This document shows, piece by piece, positions 5,672 to 11,919 of a DNA stretch of 11,919 bases. Under the pieces are notes generated by a model. That model saw only the letters and a program-made list of their open reading frames with translations, did not search any database and was not told where the DNA came from. The DNA lies in contig JAEZQV010000019.1 of the NCBI GenBank assembly GCA_023441125.1, forward strand, positions 1 through 11,919. The letters are read 5' to 3'. Numbering within the stretch: the first letter of the stretch is position 1; each line of letters begins with the position of its first letter. This stretch comes from Bacillota bacterium. Lineage in GTDB: Bacteria > Bacillota_C > Negativicutes > Sporomusales > Sporomusaceae. The translations under genes and the position numbers were made by a program.

Positions 5672-5704
5672 GAAAAAATAAAAGTGCACTAAACAAATTA
5701 GTGC
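5672..5704 (-). terminator. Rho-independent terminator of the rlmB-vanW-rae1 operon
   Basis: On the minus strand GCACTAA (5698-5704) pairs with TTAGTGC (5686-5692) over 7 bp around a 5-nt loop. AC then TTTTATTTTTTC follows. It lies 52 nt after the rae1 stop and separates that operon from sigH. Confidence 0.88.
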
Positions 5705-5756
5705 CGCCGTATTGGTGCATGTCTTATCACAATAAATTATACTTGCTGGAGCAAAG

Positions 5757-6275
5757 TTAGTCAAGCCCATCACGTCGCATAGCATCAAGACGTTTAAGAA
5801 TATCTTTGCCTAGACGGCTGCCAAGTTCGTGCCGGTCCCGGGCCAGGACCTTCCGGGAAATATCGGCGGCTATTTCCCGCTTGGCATCCGTTATATTTTT
5901 TCTCAGTTCACGGGCCGAAATTCGAAAAGCGCCGGCACCCAGAACAAACATCTGCTCAGCCCAGTCAGAAGTGACAACATAGATACGGCCCCCCTGGCGG
6001 GCAAGGTAGTATACCATTTTTTCGATATAACTGTCGGCCGTTTCCCCTTCCTTGGTGTAAATCACCTCCAGCTCGCCAGACTTGCTTAGGCTGACGCCTT
6101 TGCCTGTCGTCATATGAGCATCAAAAACAATAATGGTTCTAAATCCTTTATATGCGCCATATTCGCCAAGTATGTCCACAAGTTTGTCGCGGGCATACTC
6201 TAAATTATCCTTAGCAGCTATGAGTTCCGGCCAGTCATTAATAACATTATAACCGTCGACAATTAACAAATCCAT
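5757..6275 (-). CDS. rae1: NYN-domain ribosome-dependent mRNA endonuclease (Rae1/YacP)
   Basis: Homologue of B. subtilis Rae1 (YacP), a PIN-like NYN nuclease known to enter the ribosomal A site and cut mRNA. The protein has 172 residues, the family's usual length. The acidic site is visible: D7 in DGYN, D52 in FDAH, D81 in ETADSYIEK and D104 in TSDWAEQ. A basic, helical C-terminus follows. The frame could be extended to 6413, but those extra 46 residues overlap vanW and look non-native; ATG 6275 begins MDLLIVDGYNVIN as in the family and has GGAGA about 10 nt upstream. It starts 19 nt after the vanW stop and ends the operon. Confidence 0.94.
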   Translation of the reverse strand: MDLLIVDGYNVINDWPELIAAKDNLEYARDKLVDILGEYGAYKGFRTIIVFDAHMTTGKGVSLSKSGELEVIYTKEGETADSYIEKMVYYLARQGGRIYVVTSDWAEQMFVLGAGAFRISARELRKNITDAKREIAADISRKVLARDRHELGSRLGKDILKRLDAMRRDGLD

Positions 6276-6294
6276 TGGGGAAATTTCTCCAATC

Positions 6295-7716
6295 TTATCG
6301 CGTGTTGGCAGTTTTAGGCACTTTCGCCGGAACCCCGGACGGCAGGATTGGCTTCTCTGCCGTCGGTCGTGTCTCTGACTGTACCGGACTAGGCTCCGGT
6401 CCGGTTCTGACAACCGTGTTGTCAGGAGCGTATTTGTCCCGTGACAGCACTTCCCGTTTCAGCTCCCTGCCGGAGTTGTCCCGGATGATGCGCATAACTA
6501 CGACGTCGTATCCCGGTTTGCCAGGCTTCTCAATTTTTTTCTCGCCAGGTGCCAGCGCCGGATCGGCTTTTTTAACAATAGCCGGCTGAATCGCCCGCTG
6601 AGAAGCAATAACGATATCAATATTCTTATCCAGCGCCCGTTGGCCAAAGATCCCTATGTTCAGCTTGTCGCCGATGGTTTCGGCCATAATCATGACAGGC
6701 GCCGGGCTGTCATTGACAAATTTAAAGTCAAGTGTGTTATACACTACCGTGGCATCCCGTCCCACCGGCACATAAGACAGGGGCTTAGAATGATTGGTGC
6801 GCTCAACAACCTGCAGTCCCGCCAGAATAACCGCATTATACAGCGTGGACGATACCTGGCATACACCACCGCCGATTCCCGGAACGAACTCGCCATTGAT
6901 AATCTCCATGGCTTCTTTAAAGCCTTGTTCCTTCTCCCGTGGTCCAACCGTATCATTGTAAGAAAAGGTTTGTCCGGGATAGATGAGCTTGCCGTTAATT
7001 TTTTGGGCGGATAATTTCACATTAATCGTCCGGTTAGCATCTTCAGGATTAAAAACAGTAGTATACATGGCCACAAGTTCTTTAATGCCGTTTTCCGCAA
7101 GCTCTTTGGCAGTAATCTCAGGCCGAATCGGCGCTACCGGTAAAACAATACTGCCGCCGTCCATTTGGTTTAACTCCGTCTCAATCCAGTTTTTAAGCGT
7201 AGGCAGTTCAAGCTGCCGGCCTTCTTCTTCCGCAATAATGCCGCCTGTTTTAAGACTCAGGGTGGCGTTGCGCGGCGGCCGGTTGACGGTATCCTGCAAT
7301 TGTGCCAGGATACTGTCCAATTTATTTTCATTATACTTGACTTTGAGGGGTATCGACCAGCCCTCAGTTTGGGCCTGGTGAATATTTTTCAGCCTGGTCC
7401 ACCAGGCTCCCTCGCGTCCGAATCGCCAGGCAGCATCCGCCGTGGCCTCGACATCAATACAATAGTCAATATTCTCCGGTTCGATACGAAAGGTGCTCGT
7501 GTCATACGACAGCATTATGGGACTGGCATGCTGGTTCTTTTGCCAGGCAGCCAATAACTGGGCAATCTCATCCCTGGTTTTGCCACCGACCTCAATGTTG
7601 CCGAGAGTTACGCCAGTATATACTGTTTGGGCAAATAGCGGCTTTGACAGCCAGAATCCAGCTATCCCTGCGACGATTACCGTAACTGCCAGAACAGTAC
7701 CTAACCAGCGTTTCAC
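6295..7716 (-). CDS. VanW-family protein with PG-binding and G5 domains
   Basis: A 473-residue secreted or membrane-anchored envelope protein. Residues 4-24 form a hydrophobic N-terminal helix (signal anchor or signal peptide). A PG_binding_4-like region covers roughly 65-195, followed by the VanW domain (about 215-345) with its hallmark GGGVCQVSSTLYNA (282-295). A G5 domain follows (about 385-440, GKPGYD...VSRDKY-type with PGE and YAPDN) and a Pro-rich tail. VanW occurs in some vancomycin-resistance clusters, but its function is unknown; G5 domains are linked to cell-wall binding. Nothing here suggests resistance. The GTG start at 7716 overlaps the rlmB stop by 4 nt (GTGA), with GGGAG upstream, so translation is probably coupled. 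Confidence 0.9.
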   Translation of the reverse strand: MKRWLGTVLAVTVIVAGIAGFWLSKPLFAQTVYTGVTLGNIEVGGKTRDEIAQLLAAWQKNQHASPIMLSYDTSTFRIEPENIDYCIDVEATADAAWRFGREGAWWTRLKNIHQAQTEGWSIPLKVKYNENKLDSILAQLQDTVNRPPRNATLSLKTGGIIAEEEGRQLELPTLKNWIETELNQMDGGSIVLPVAPIRPEITAKELAENGIKELVAMYTTVFNPEDANRTINVKLSAQKINGKLIYPGQTFSYNDTVGPREKEQGFKEAMEIINGEFVPGIGGGVCQVSSTLYNAVILAGLQVVERTNHSKPLSYVPVGRDATVVYNTLDFKFVNDSPAPVMIMAETIGDKLNIGIFGQRALDKNIDIVIASQRAIQPAIVKKADPALAPGEKKIEKPGKPGYDVVVMRIIRDNSGRELKREVLSRDKYAPDNTVVRTGPEPSPVQSETRPTAEKPILPSGVPAKVPKTANTR

Positions 7717-8465
7717 TTTGCTTTCAACTCCCTTTGCCTAAGGATTTCGTAAAGCAGCAGCGAACAGGCCACCGAGGCATTCAGCGACGTTATTTTCCCC
7801 TTCATGGGAATGCGAACAACAAAATCACAGGCTTCCCTGATTAAGCGCCCCATCCCCTGGCCTTCACTGCCAACAACGAGGACAACAGGACCGGTCAGGT
7901 CGGCTTCGTAGTAATTTTTATCGCCGTCCATATCGGCGCCGACAACCCATAGCCCCTGCTTTTTTAACCCCTTGAGCGTCTGCGCCACATTGCCGATCCT
8001 GGCAACAGGCACATGTTCAATTGCCCCGGCCGATGTTTTGGCTACTGTTTGGGTAAGCGGGCAGCTACGGCGTTTGGGTATCAAGACTCCATGCACACCG
8101 GTAGCATCGGCGGTGCGCAAAATAGCGCCGACATTATGCGGATCGGCCAGTTCATCCAGCAAGACCAGAAACGGCGGTTCGTTTTTGCCGTAAGCGGCCG
8201 ACAGGATATCGTTTATCTCCACATAAGCCACCGGCGCTGCCAGGGCGATGACGCCTTGATGGCGGACACCGGCTGCCAGCTGATCCAGTTTGGCCGCTTC
8301 CACTTCCTGAATAACCAGACCCTGTTCCTTGGCCTGACTGAAAATATCCCGAATGGAACCTTGACGCTCTCCTTTGGCAATCAGAATTTTATTCAGGGAT
8401 CTGCCGGCCTTAAGGGCTTCCAGCACACTGTTGCGTCCGGCAATTATTTCTGCGTCATCAGACAT
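7713..8465 (-). CDS. rlmB: 23S rRNA 2'-O-methyltransferase RlmB (TrmH/SpoU family)
   Basis: Member of the SPOUT methyltransferases, transferring methyl from SAM to a ribose 2'-O; RlmB targets G2251 (E. coli numbering) in the peptidyl-transferase region. The 250-residue length fits. An N-terminal RNA-binding substrate domain (about 5-78, starting IIAGRNSVLEAL) precedes the knotted catalytic domain: motif 1 DPHNVGAILRTA (108-119), motif 2 LVVGSEGQGM (196-205) and motif 3 IPMKGKITSLNASVA (219-233). ATG 8465 has AAAGGAG at normal spacing. It opens the rlmB-vanW-rae1 operon behind the terminator of the HD-GYP gene. A sister target such as a tRNA cannot be excluded from sequence alone. Confidence 0.92.
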   Translation of the reverse strand: MSDDAEIIAGRNSVLEALKAGRSLNKILIAKGERQGSIRDIFSQAKEQGLVIQEVEAAKLDQLAAGVRHQGVIALAAPVAYVEINDILSAAYGKNEPPFLVLLDELADPHNVGAILRTADATGVHGVLIPKRRSCPLTQTVAKTSAGAIEHVPVARIGNVAQTLKGLKKQGLWVVGADMDGDKNYYEADLTGPVVLVVGSEGQGMGRLIREACDFVVRIPMKGKITSLNASVACSLLLYEILRQRELKAK

Positions 8466-8509
8466 TGTTATCGCTCCTTTGGCGCTACATCGTGGTTATT
8501 ATTATTATG

Positions 8510-8535
8510 AAAAAAAGGCAGAATATAATCCTGCC
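8510..8535 (-). terminator. Rho-independent terminator of the HD-GYP gene
   Basis: GGCAG (minus, 8531-8535) pairs with CTGCC (8517-8521), extended inward by G-T, A-T and T-A pairs, and is followed directly by seven T. It lies 30 nt after the HD-GYP stop and 45 nt before the rlmB start. Confidence 0.88.
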
Positions 8536-8565
8536 ATTTTTCCTGTAAAAACTTACTCTCAGTCG

Positions 8566-9621
8566 TTAAGAAACCTCGGCAATATACAATACCGGATTTG
8601 TTGCCAGATCAATGGTGACAGTTTGGTTAATCCGTTCGCCATTGCCGTTTTTGGTAACACTGATGACAGGTTTGCTCCGCAGCGCATCAGCATAGTCATT
8701 CACAATGCCAACAGACTGGTTATTCAGTCGCACCACGGCGCCTAACGGATAGATGGCCACACTGTTGACGAAAGTCTGGACAAGTTCAGGATTAAAATAG
8801 GCTGAGCCGGTTTTAGCGATAATAGCCAATGTATCATAAACTGACAATGCTTTACGATATGGAGTATTGGCCGTCATGGAAGAATAGACATCGGCCAGAG
8901 CCGTAATTTGGGCAAACTCATGAATACTGGTATCCTGGGCGCCGCGCGGATAACCGCTGCCGTCAAATCGTTCGTGATGCTGCAAGGCGCAGTTGGCTGA
9001 CGACAAACTAATTTCCGGATTGCGCTGCAATATGGCAAAGCCTTTCTCGGTATGCTGCTTAACAATCGCCATCTCTTCCGGGGTCAAGGAACCTGGTTTA
9101 TTTAAAATATCACGGGAAATAGTAATCATGCCCACATCCCGCAAAAGGGCTCCCAGCCCTAAATCCCGCAGCCGCGGCCCTTCAATACCGCAGTTCATGC
9201 CCAGCATCATGGCAAAGAAATATCCGCATACGGCATGATTGAACAGATAATCATTGCAATTCTGCATAGCGGTAAATAAAGGCTGGATTTCCTTGTGCAT
9301 GCAGCACTCATCCAGCAATGCCAGCACTTTGCCTTTGATGATATCGGTCTGAACATATTTGCCTACGCGGACCTCGTCAAGCGCCTGATGGGCCGACAGC
9401 ACAATTTCATTTTTGGCATTTTGCGCTGCTGCATCATTAGGATCAATAAGTTGAGCCTCACCTTCAACATAGATGTACTTGACATCAAGATCAGCAATCT
9501 TGGAAATATGAAACTCGGTCAGTTCGACGCCGCTGTTTAATATTACCTGGCCTGTAAAGCCATATACCGGCTGAGCCAGCGTCATCCCTGTACTAATATT
9601 TTCCCGAAGCACACGCCGCAC
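8566..9621 (-). CDS. HD-GYP domain protein with altered HD dyad
   Basis: HD-GYP proteins are metal-dependent phosphodiesterases of cyclic di-GMP and related dinucleotides. This 351-residue cytoplasmic protein has an N-terminal region of about 110 residues with a DUF3391-like beginning, then the HD-GYP fold. Conserved are H129, D162, H190, the HHE triad (H215 H216 E217), GYP (223-225) and D244. However, the HDIGK motif is R161-D-V-G-M165: the first metal His is Arg and the substrate-binding Lys is Met. The E four residues before H129 is also absent (Y125). Catalysis is therefore doubtful and a sensor or binding role is possible. The GTG start at 9621 has GGAGGT 8 nt upstream. A terminator follows and a promoter precedes it. 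Confidence 0.9.
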   Translation of the reverse strand: MRRVLRENISTGMTLAQPVYGFTGQVILNSGVELTEFHISKIADLDVKYIYVEGEAQLIDPNDAAAQNAKNEIVLSAHQALDEVRVGKYVQTDIIKGKVLALLDECCMHKEIQPLFTAMQNCNDYLFNHAVCGYFFAMMLGMNCGIEGPRLRDLGLGALLRDVGMITISRDILNKPGSLTPEEMAIVKQHTEKGFAILQRNPEISLSSANCALQHHERFDGSGYPRGAQDTSIHEFAQITALADVYSSMTANTPYRKALSVYDTLAIIAKTGSAYFNPELVQTFVNSVAIYPLGAVVRLNNQSVGIVNDYADALRSKPVISVTKNGNGERINQTVTIDLATNPVLYIAEVS

Positions 9622-9640
9622 GGCAAATTACCTCCACTAC

Positions 9641-9669
9641 ACTATAGCCTGTAATTTTTTATTCGACAA
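9641..9669 (-). promoter_or_regulatory. Sigma-A-type promoter of the HD-GYP gene
   Basis: The minus strand has TTGTCG (9664-9669, 4 of 6 to TTGACA), a 17-nt spacer and TATAGT (9641-9646, 5 of 6 to TATAAT). The gene starts about 19 nt after the -10 box, leaving a short leader that holds the GGAGGT site. Confidence 0.65.
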
Positions 9670-9676
9670 ATACAGC

Positions 9677-9693
9677 TACATACTCTATATGTA
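9677..9693. promoter_or_regulatory. Dyad upstream of the HD-GYP promoter
   Basis: TACATA and TATGTA form a perfect 6-bp inverted repeat around 5 nt, located 7 nt upstream of the -35 hexamer and just after the thyX stop. It has no T-run and so is not a terminator. It might be an operator; this is weak evidence. Confidence 0.3.
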
Positions 9694-9698
9694 TAGTT

Positions 9699-10379
9699 CT
9701 ACTTTTCCCTTTTAATTCCTTCTAAACGTCCACAGGATAAGTCGCCCTCGGTGCAATAGCCACTCGTTACACAAGTGGGACCGGCGTTGGCAAACAGCCG
9801 CGGTGCAACGGTCCGTACTTCGGTCAGCATGGCATTGGCCAGGTTGCGAATCTCCCACTGCGCCCGCTGGCAACAGCGTTTTTCAAAAAAGTGCAGCAGC
9901 GCCCGGGCATTCATGGTAACGACGATCTTCGTCTCGGTAGCATTGCTTAACACGTAACGGGCATCTTCCTGATGCACGCCCAAAGCCACCAATTCATCAT
10001 AGGTATGCTGGATTGTAGTCATAAGTTCTGTGAATTTAGCCCGGGCGGCCGCGTTGGCGGTCACGGCCGGCGGCACGATATATTCAAAGCCATGCTCAGC
10101 GACATACCGCTGCGACTGCTGAGAGTAAGAGGCAATGCGGTGGCGGACAAGCTGATGGGTAAGCACCCGCGAGATGCCCTCGACGGCAAACGAAAAACTG
10201 ACATGTTCAAACGTGGACAGATGTCCCATCGTCGTGAGCTTTTCAATCAGTTTGCCGACCTGGGCATCCGACATGTTTTGCTCCAGGTCTTCGGCCCCGG
10301 TTGCCGAATAGCAGAGACGGGCCGACATCGCCACCGTGCGTTCAGGTTCAGGAGTATACCTTATCAGTTTTAGCTTCAT
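9699..10379 (-). CDS. thyX: Flavin-dependent thymidylate synthase ThyX
   Basis: Makes dTMP from dUMP with methylene-tetrahydrofolate, FAD and NADPH, the alternative to ThyA. The 226-residue length is typical. The signature RHRX7S is present as R79-H80-R81...S89 and continues RY. Downstream is the conserved MNAR (156-159), then [15 protein letters not shown] (165-179) with the substrate-binding Arg. The C-terminus carries three further cysteines in [18 protein letters not shown] (C203, C209, C216), which is not part of the catalytic core. ATG 10379 has AAGGAG about 10 nt upstream. It starts 18 nt after the mrnC stop, so it is probably in the cysS-mrnC-thyX operon. Confidence 0.96.
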   Translation of the reverse strand: MKLKLIRYTPEPERTVAMSARLCYSATGAEDLEQNMSDAQVGKLIEKLTTMGHLSTFEHVSFSFAVEGISRVLTHQLVRHRIASYSQQSQRYVAEHGFEYIVPPAVTANAAARAKFTELMTTIQHTYDELVALGVHQEDARYVLSNATETKIVVTMNARALLHFFEKRCCQRAQWEIRNLANAMLTEVRTVAPRLFANAGPTCVTSGYCTEGDLSCGRLEGIKREK

Positions 10380-10397
10380 GGCGCCATTTCTCCTTTT

Positions 10398-10886
10398 TCA
10401 TATTTTTTTAGCGGCAGTTGTCATTTCCCGGGAAATAATGACGAACGCCTTATCGACAATCTCCGACAGGCGGTCGTATTTTTTCTGCAAGTAAAGATAA
10501 CCTACCAGCGCTTCAAAGCCGGTCGCATACCGGTATTCAGCAATGGATGCGCTCTTAGGCACCGTAGATTTGGCATTACGTCCCCGCCGCAGAATGTCGC
10601 TTTCCTCTGCCGAGAGCTCGGTCTCAAGCGCCTTAACGGCTTTGGACTGCATGACGGCGGATACCATCTGGGCATCAAAGGTATGCAGGACTCTTACTTT
10701 ATTTTGCTCATAGCCGAGCAGGCGGGTCCGTATATACAAAGTGAAATAAGCATCACCGACATAGGCCAATACTAACGCCGGCAGCTGCTGTACAGGGATA
10801 GCATTATATTTAGCCGGGGATATTTCCCCGGCTTCGTCTATTTGAAAAAAGTTATTCACCAATGTTTGAAAGTGGTCAAACTTCAC
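10398..10886 (-). CDS. mrnC: Mini-ribonuclease III (MrnC)
   Basis: An RNase III catalytic domain without the dsRNA-binding domain, which matures 23S rRNA ends in Bacillota. With the chosen start it has 162 residues. The catalytic helix AYVGDAY holds D45, followed by RGRNAKS (101-107) and the second acidic motif GFEALVGYLYL with E125. It starts with about 35 residues before the core, longer than in B. subtilis. Start: GTG 10886 overlaps the cysS stop as GTGA and has AAGGTGG (10895-10901) 8 nt upstream; the longer frame starts at GTG 10898, which lies within that ribosome site. It follows cysS without a gap and precedes thyX by 18 nt. Confidence 0.93.
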   Translation of the reverse strand: MKFDHFQTLVNNFFQIDEAGEISPAKYNAIPVQQLPALVLAYVGDAYFTLYIRTRLLGYEQNKVRVLHTFDAQMVSAVMQSKAVKALETELSAEESDILRRGRNAKSTVPKSASIAEYRYATGFEALVGYLYLQKKYDRLSEIVDKAFVIISREMTTAAKKI

Positions 10887-11919
10887 TTTTTCTTCCACCT
10901 TACACCCTGCGGCGAGTCTTCCAGCACAATACCGGCCGCGGCCAGTTTATCACGGATCTGATCGGCGGTTGCCCAGTCTTTCTTTTGGCGGGCTGCTTGC
11001 CGTACCTCGATAATAATGTTCATTAACTGTTCCACCAGTTCGTCATTGCCGTCCCCGGCCGCAGCAGCACTGTCAAGCGACACGCCGAGAATTGCGGCCA
11101 ACTTGCCATATACCCCGGCAGTATGCGCCAGCGCGGCGGCAGCCGGGGCGGTTTTTCCACCCGTTACTTTACTATGATAAATGTTGATTTCTTTAGCCAG
11201 GCCAAACAGGGTACTGATGGCCAGCGCGGTATTAAAGTCATCGTCCATAGCCGCCTTAAACTCCGCTACGGCTGCATCGGCCGCTGTAAGCAAAGTCTCG
11301 GCATCTTCGCCGGTATCACCGGCCGGGAAACTTTCCAGCTGCTTTAAATTGGCCTGAGCCGTCTTTAGTCTTTCCAGGCTGCGGCCTGCCTCCTGCAGGC
11401 GTTCATCACTAAAGTCCAGCGGACTGCGGTAATGAGTCGACAAAATAAAGAAACGCAGCACCTCCGGACGGAAGTGTTCCAAAATATCAATCACCAGGAA
11501 GAAGTTCCCCAGTGATTTGCTCATTTTTTCTTCATTGACAGTAATAAAACCGTTATGCAGCCAATAGCGCACAAATGGTTCTATACCGGTAAAAGCCTCT
11601 GACTGGGCAATTTCATTTTCATGATGCGGAAACACCAGGTCACTGCCGCCGCCATGAAAATCAAAACTTGTTCCCAGATATTTATTGGACATTACCGAGC
11701 ATTCAATGTGCCAACCAGGCCTGCCCGGGCCCCACGGACTGTCCCAGGAGGGTTCACCCGGTTTGGCGCTTTTCCACAAGGCAAAATCCATAGGATGTTT
11801 CTTGCGCTCATCCACGTCAACTCTGGCGCCGGCTTTCATATCTTCCAGACTGCGGCCGCTTAGTTTGCCATAATTGCTGAATTGCTCGACACTATAGTAG
11901 ACATCACCGTCAACTGCAT
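10883..11919 (-). CDS. cysS: Cysteinyl-tRNA synthetase, 5' end outside window
   Basis: Charges tRNA-Cys with cysteine (class I synthetase). The visible 344 residues continue in frame beyond the ATG at 11839 to the window edge, beginning AVDGDVYYSVEQFSNYGKLS, so that ATG is internal and about the first 130 residues, including the HIGH motif, are missing. Visible are GRPGWHIECSVMS and HGGGSDLVFPHHENEIAQ, which contribute the catalytic-site Zn ligands (Cys, His, Glu), and the KMSKSLGNF ATP-binding loop. The C-terminus (QLMNIIIEVRQAARQKKDW...GVRWKKK) is the usual anticodon-binding and tail region. The gene overlaps mrnC by 4 nt. Confidence 0.97.
   Translation of the reverse strand, partial: AVDGDVYYSVEQFSNYGKLSGRSLEDMKAGARVDVDERKKHPMDFALWKSAKPGEPSWDSPWGPGRPGWHIECSVMSNKYLGTSFDFHGGGSDLVFPHHENEIAQSEAFTGIEPFVRYWLHNGFITVNEEKMSKSLGNFFLVIDILEHFRPEVLRFFILSTHYRSPLDFSDERLQEAGRSLERLKTAQANLKQLESFPAGDTGEDAETLLTAADAAVAEFKAAMDDDFNTALAISTLFGLAKEINIYHSKVTGGKTAPAAAALAHTAGVYGKLAAILGVSLDSAAAAGDGNDELVEQLMNIIIEVRQAARQKKDWATADQIRDKLAAAGIVLEDSPQGVRWKKK
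10895..10901 (-). promoter_or_regulatory. Ribosome binding site of mrnC inside cysS
   Basis: AAGGTGG lies in the last codons of cysS, 8 nt before the GTG that overlaps the cysS stop. It contains the alternative upstream GTG (10898), which it therefore cannot serve. Confidence 0.6.

Noticed and set aside
6276..6413. 46-codon N-terminal extension of Rae1
   Set aside because: It overlaps the end of vanW, is Arg/Ser-rich and unlike the family, while ATG 6275 starts exactly at the conserved MDLLIVDGYN.
8013..8510. Plus-strand open frame of 165 codons opposite rlmB
   Set aside because: Antisense shadow of the methyltransferase gene with no supporting signals.
11837..11839. ATG at 11839 as the cysS start
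   Set aside because: The frame stays open upstream with clear CysRS sequence to the window edge, so the ATG is internal.

Overview
Every gene in this window lies on the minus strand, so transcription runs from the right end to the left. The content points to a low-to-mid GC bacterium of the Bacillota. The order cysS, mrnC, (thyX), rlmB, rae1/yacP, sigH is the classic Bacillota neighbourhood, and SigH is recognisable almost residue by residue. The additions (thyX, an HD-GYP gene, a VanW/G5 protein, a stand-alone CheX domain, CCA-encoding tRNAs) make me lean to the Negativicutes (Sporomusa/Pelosinus-like). That placement is an inference, not something the sequence proves.

Right part (about 11919 to 5757): the 3' two thirds of cysS overlap mrnC, which is followed closely by thyX, then an HD-GYP gene with its own sigma-A-type promoter and terminator. 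Next come rlmB, vanW-like and rae1, which overlap or nearly abut and end in a clear terminator. The region joins translation and RNA maintenance (CysRS, Mini-III, RlmB, Rae1) with dTMP synthesis and an envelope protein.

Middle (5585 to 832): sigH, with its own terminator and an extended acidic C-terminus. Then pfkA (6-phosphofructokinase with mixed ATP/PPi-type determinants), a DUF421/YetF membrane protein, a zinc-ribbon NUDIX hydrolase, uppP and a CheX-like protein. Several start sites were moved inward because a Shine-Dalgarno sequence fits a downstream codon better.

Left part (774 to 1): a near-perfect promoter drives a tRNA array Thr(UGU)-Tyr(GUA)-fMet(CAU)-Thr(GGU)-Met(CAU), the last cut by the window edge. 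Most spacers are 7 to 9 bases, but two are swollen to 104 and 236 bases by palindromic, non-coding sequence. The 104-base spacer is flanked by an 8-bp direct repeat, and removing one repeat unit restores an 8-base spacer. This looks like a small mobile or interspersed element inserted in the tRNA operon.

The window is largely housekeeping; I see no phage, CRISPR, toxin-antitoxin or defence system. The most interesting signals are the palindromic inserts in the tRNA array, the HD-GYP protein with a damaged metal-binding dyad, and the hairpins placed in the leaders of pfkA and the DUF421 gene.
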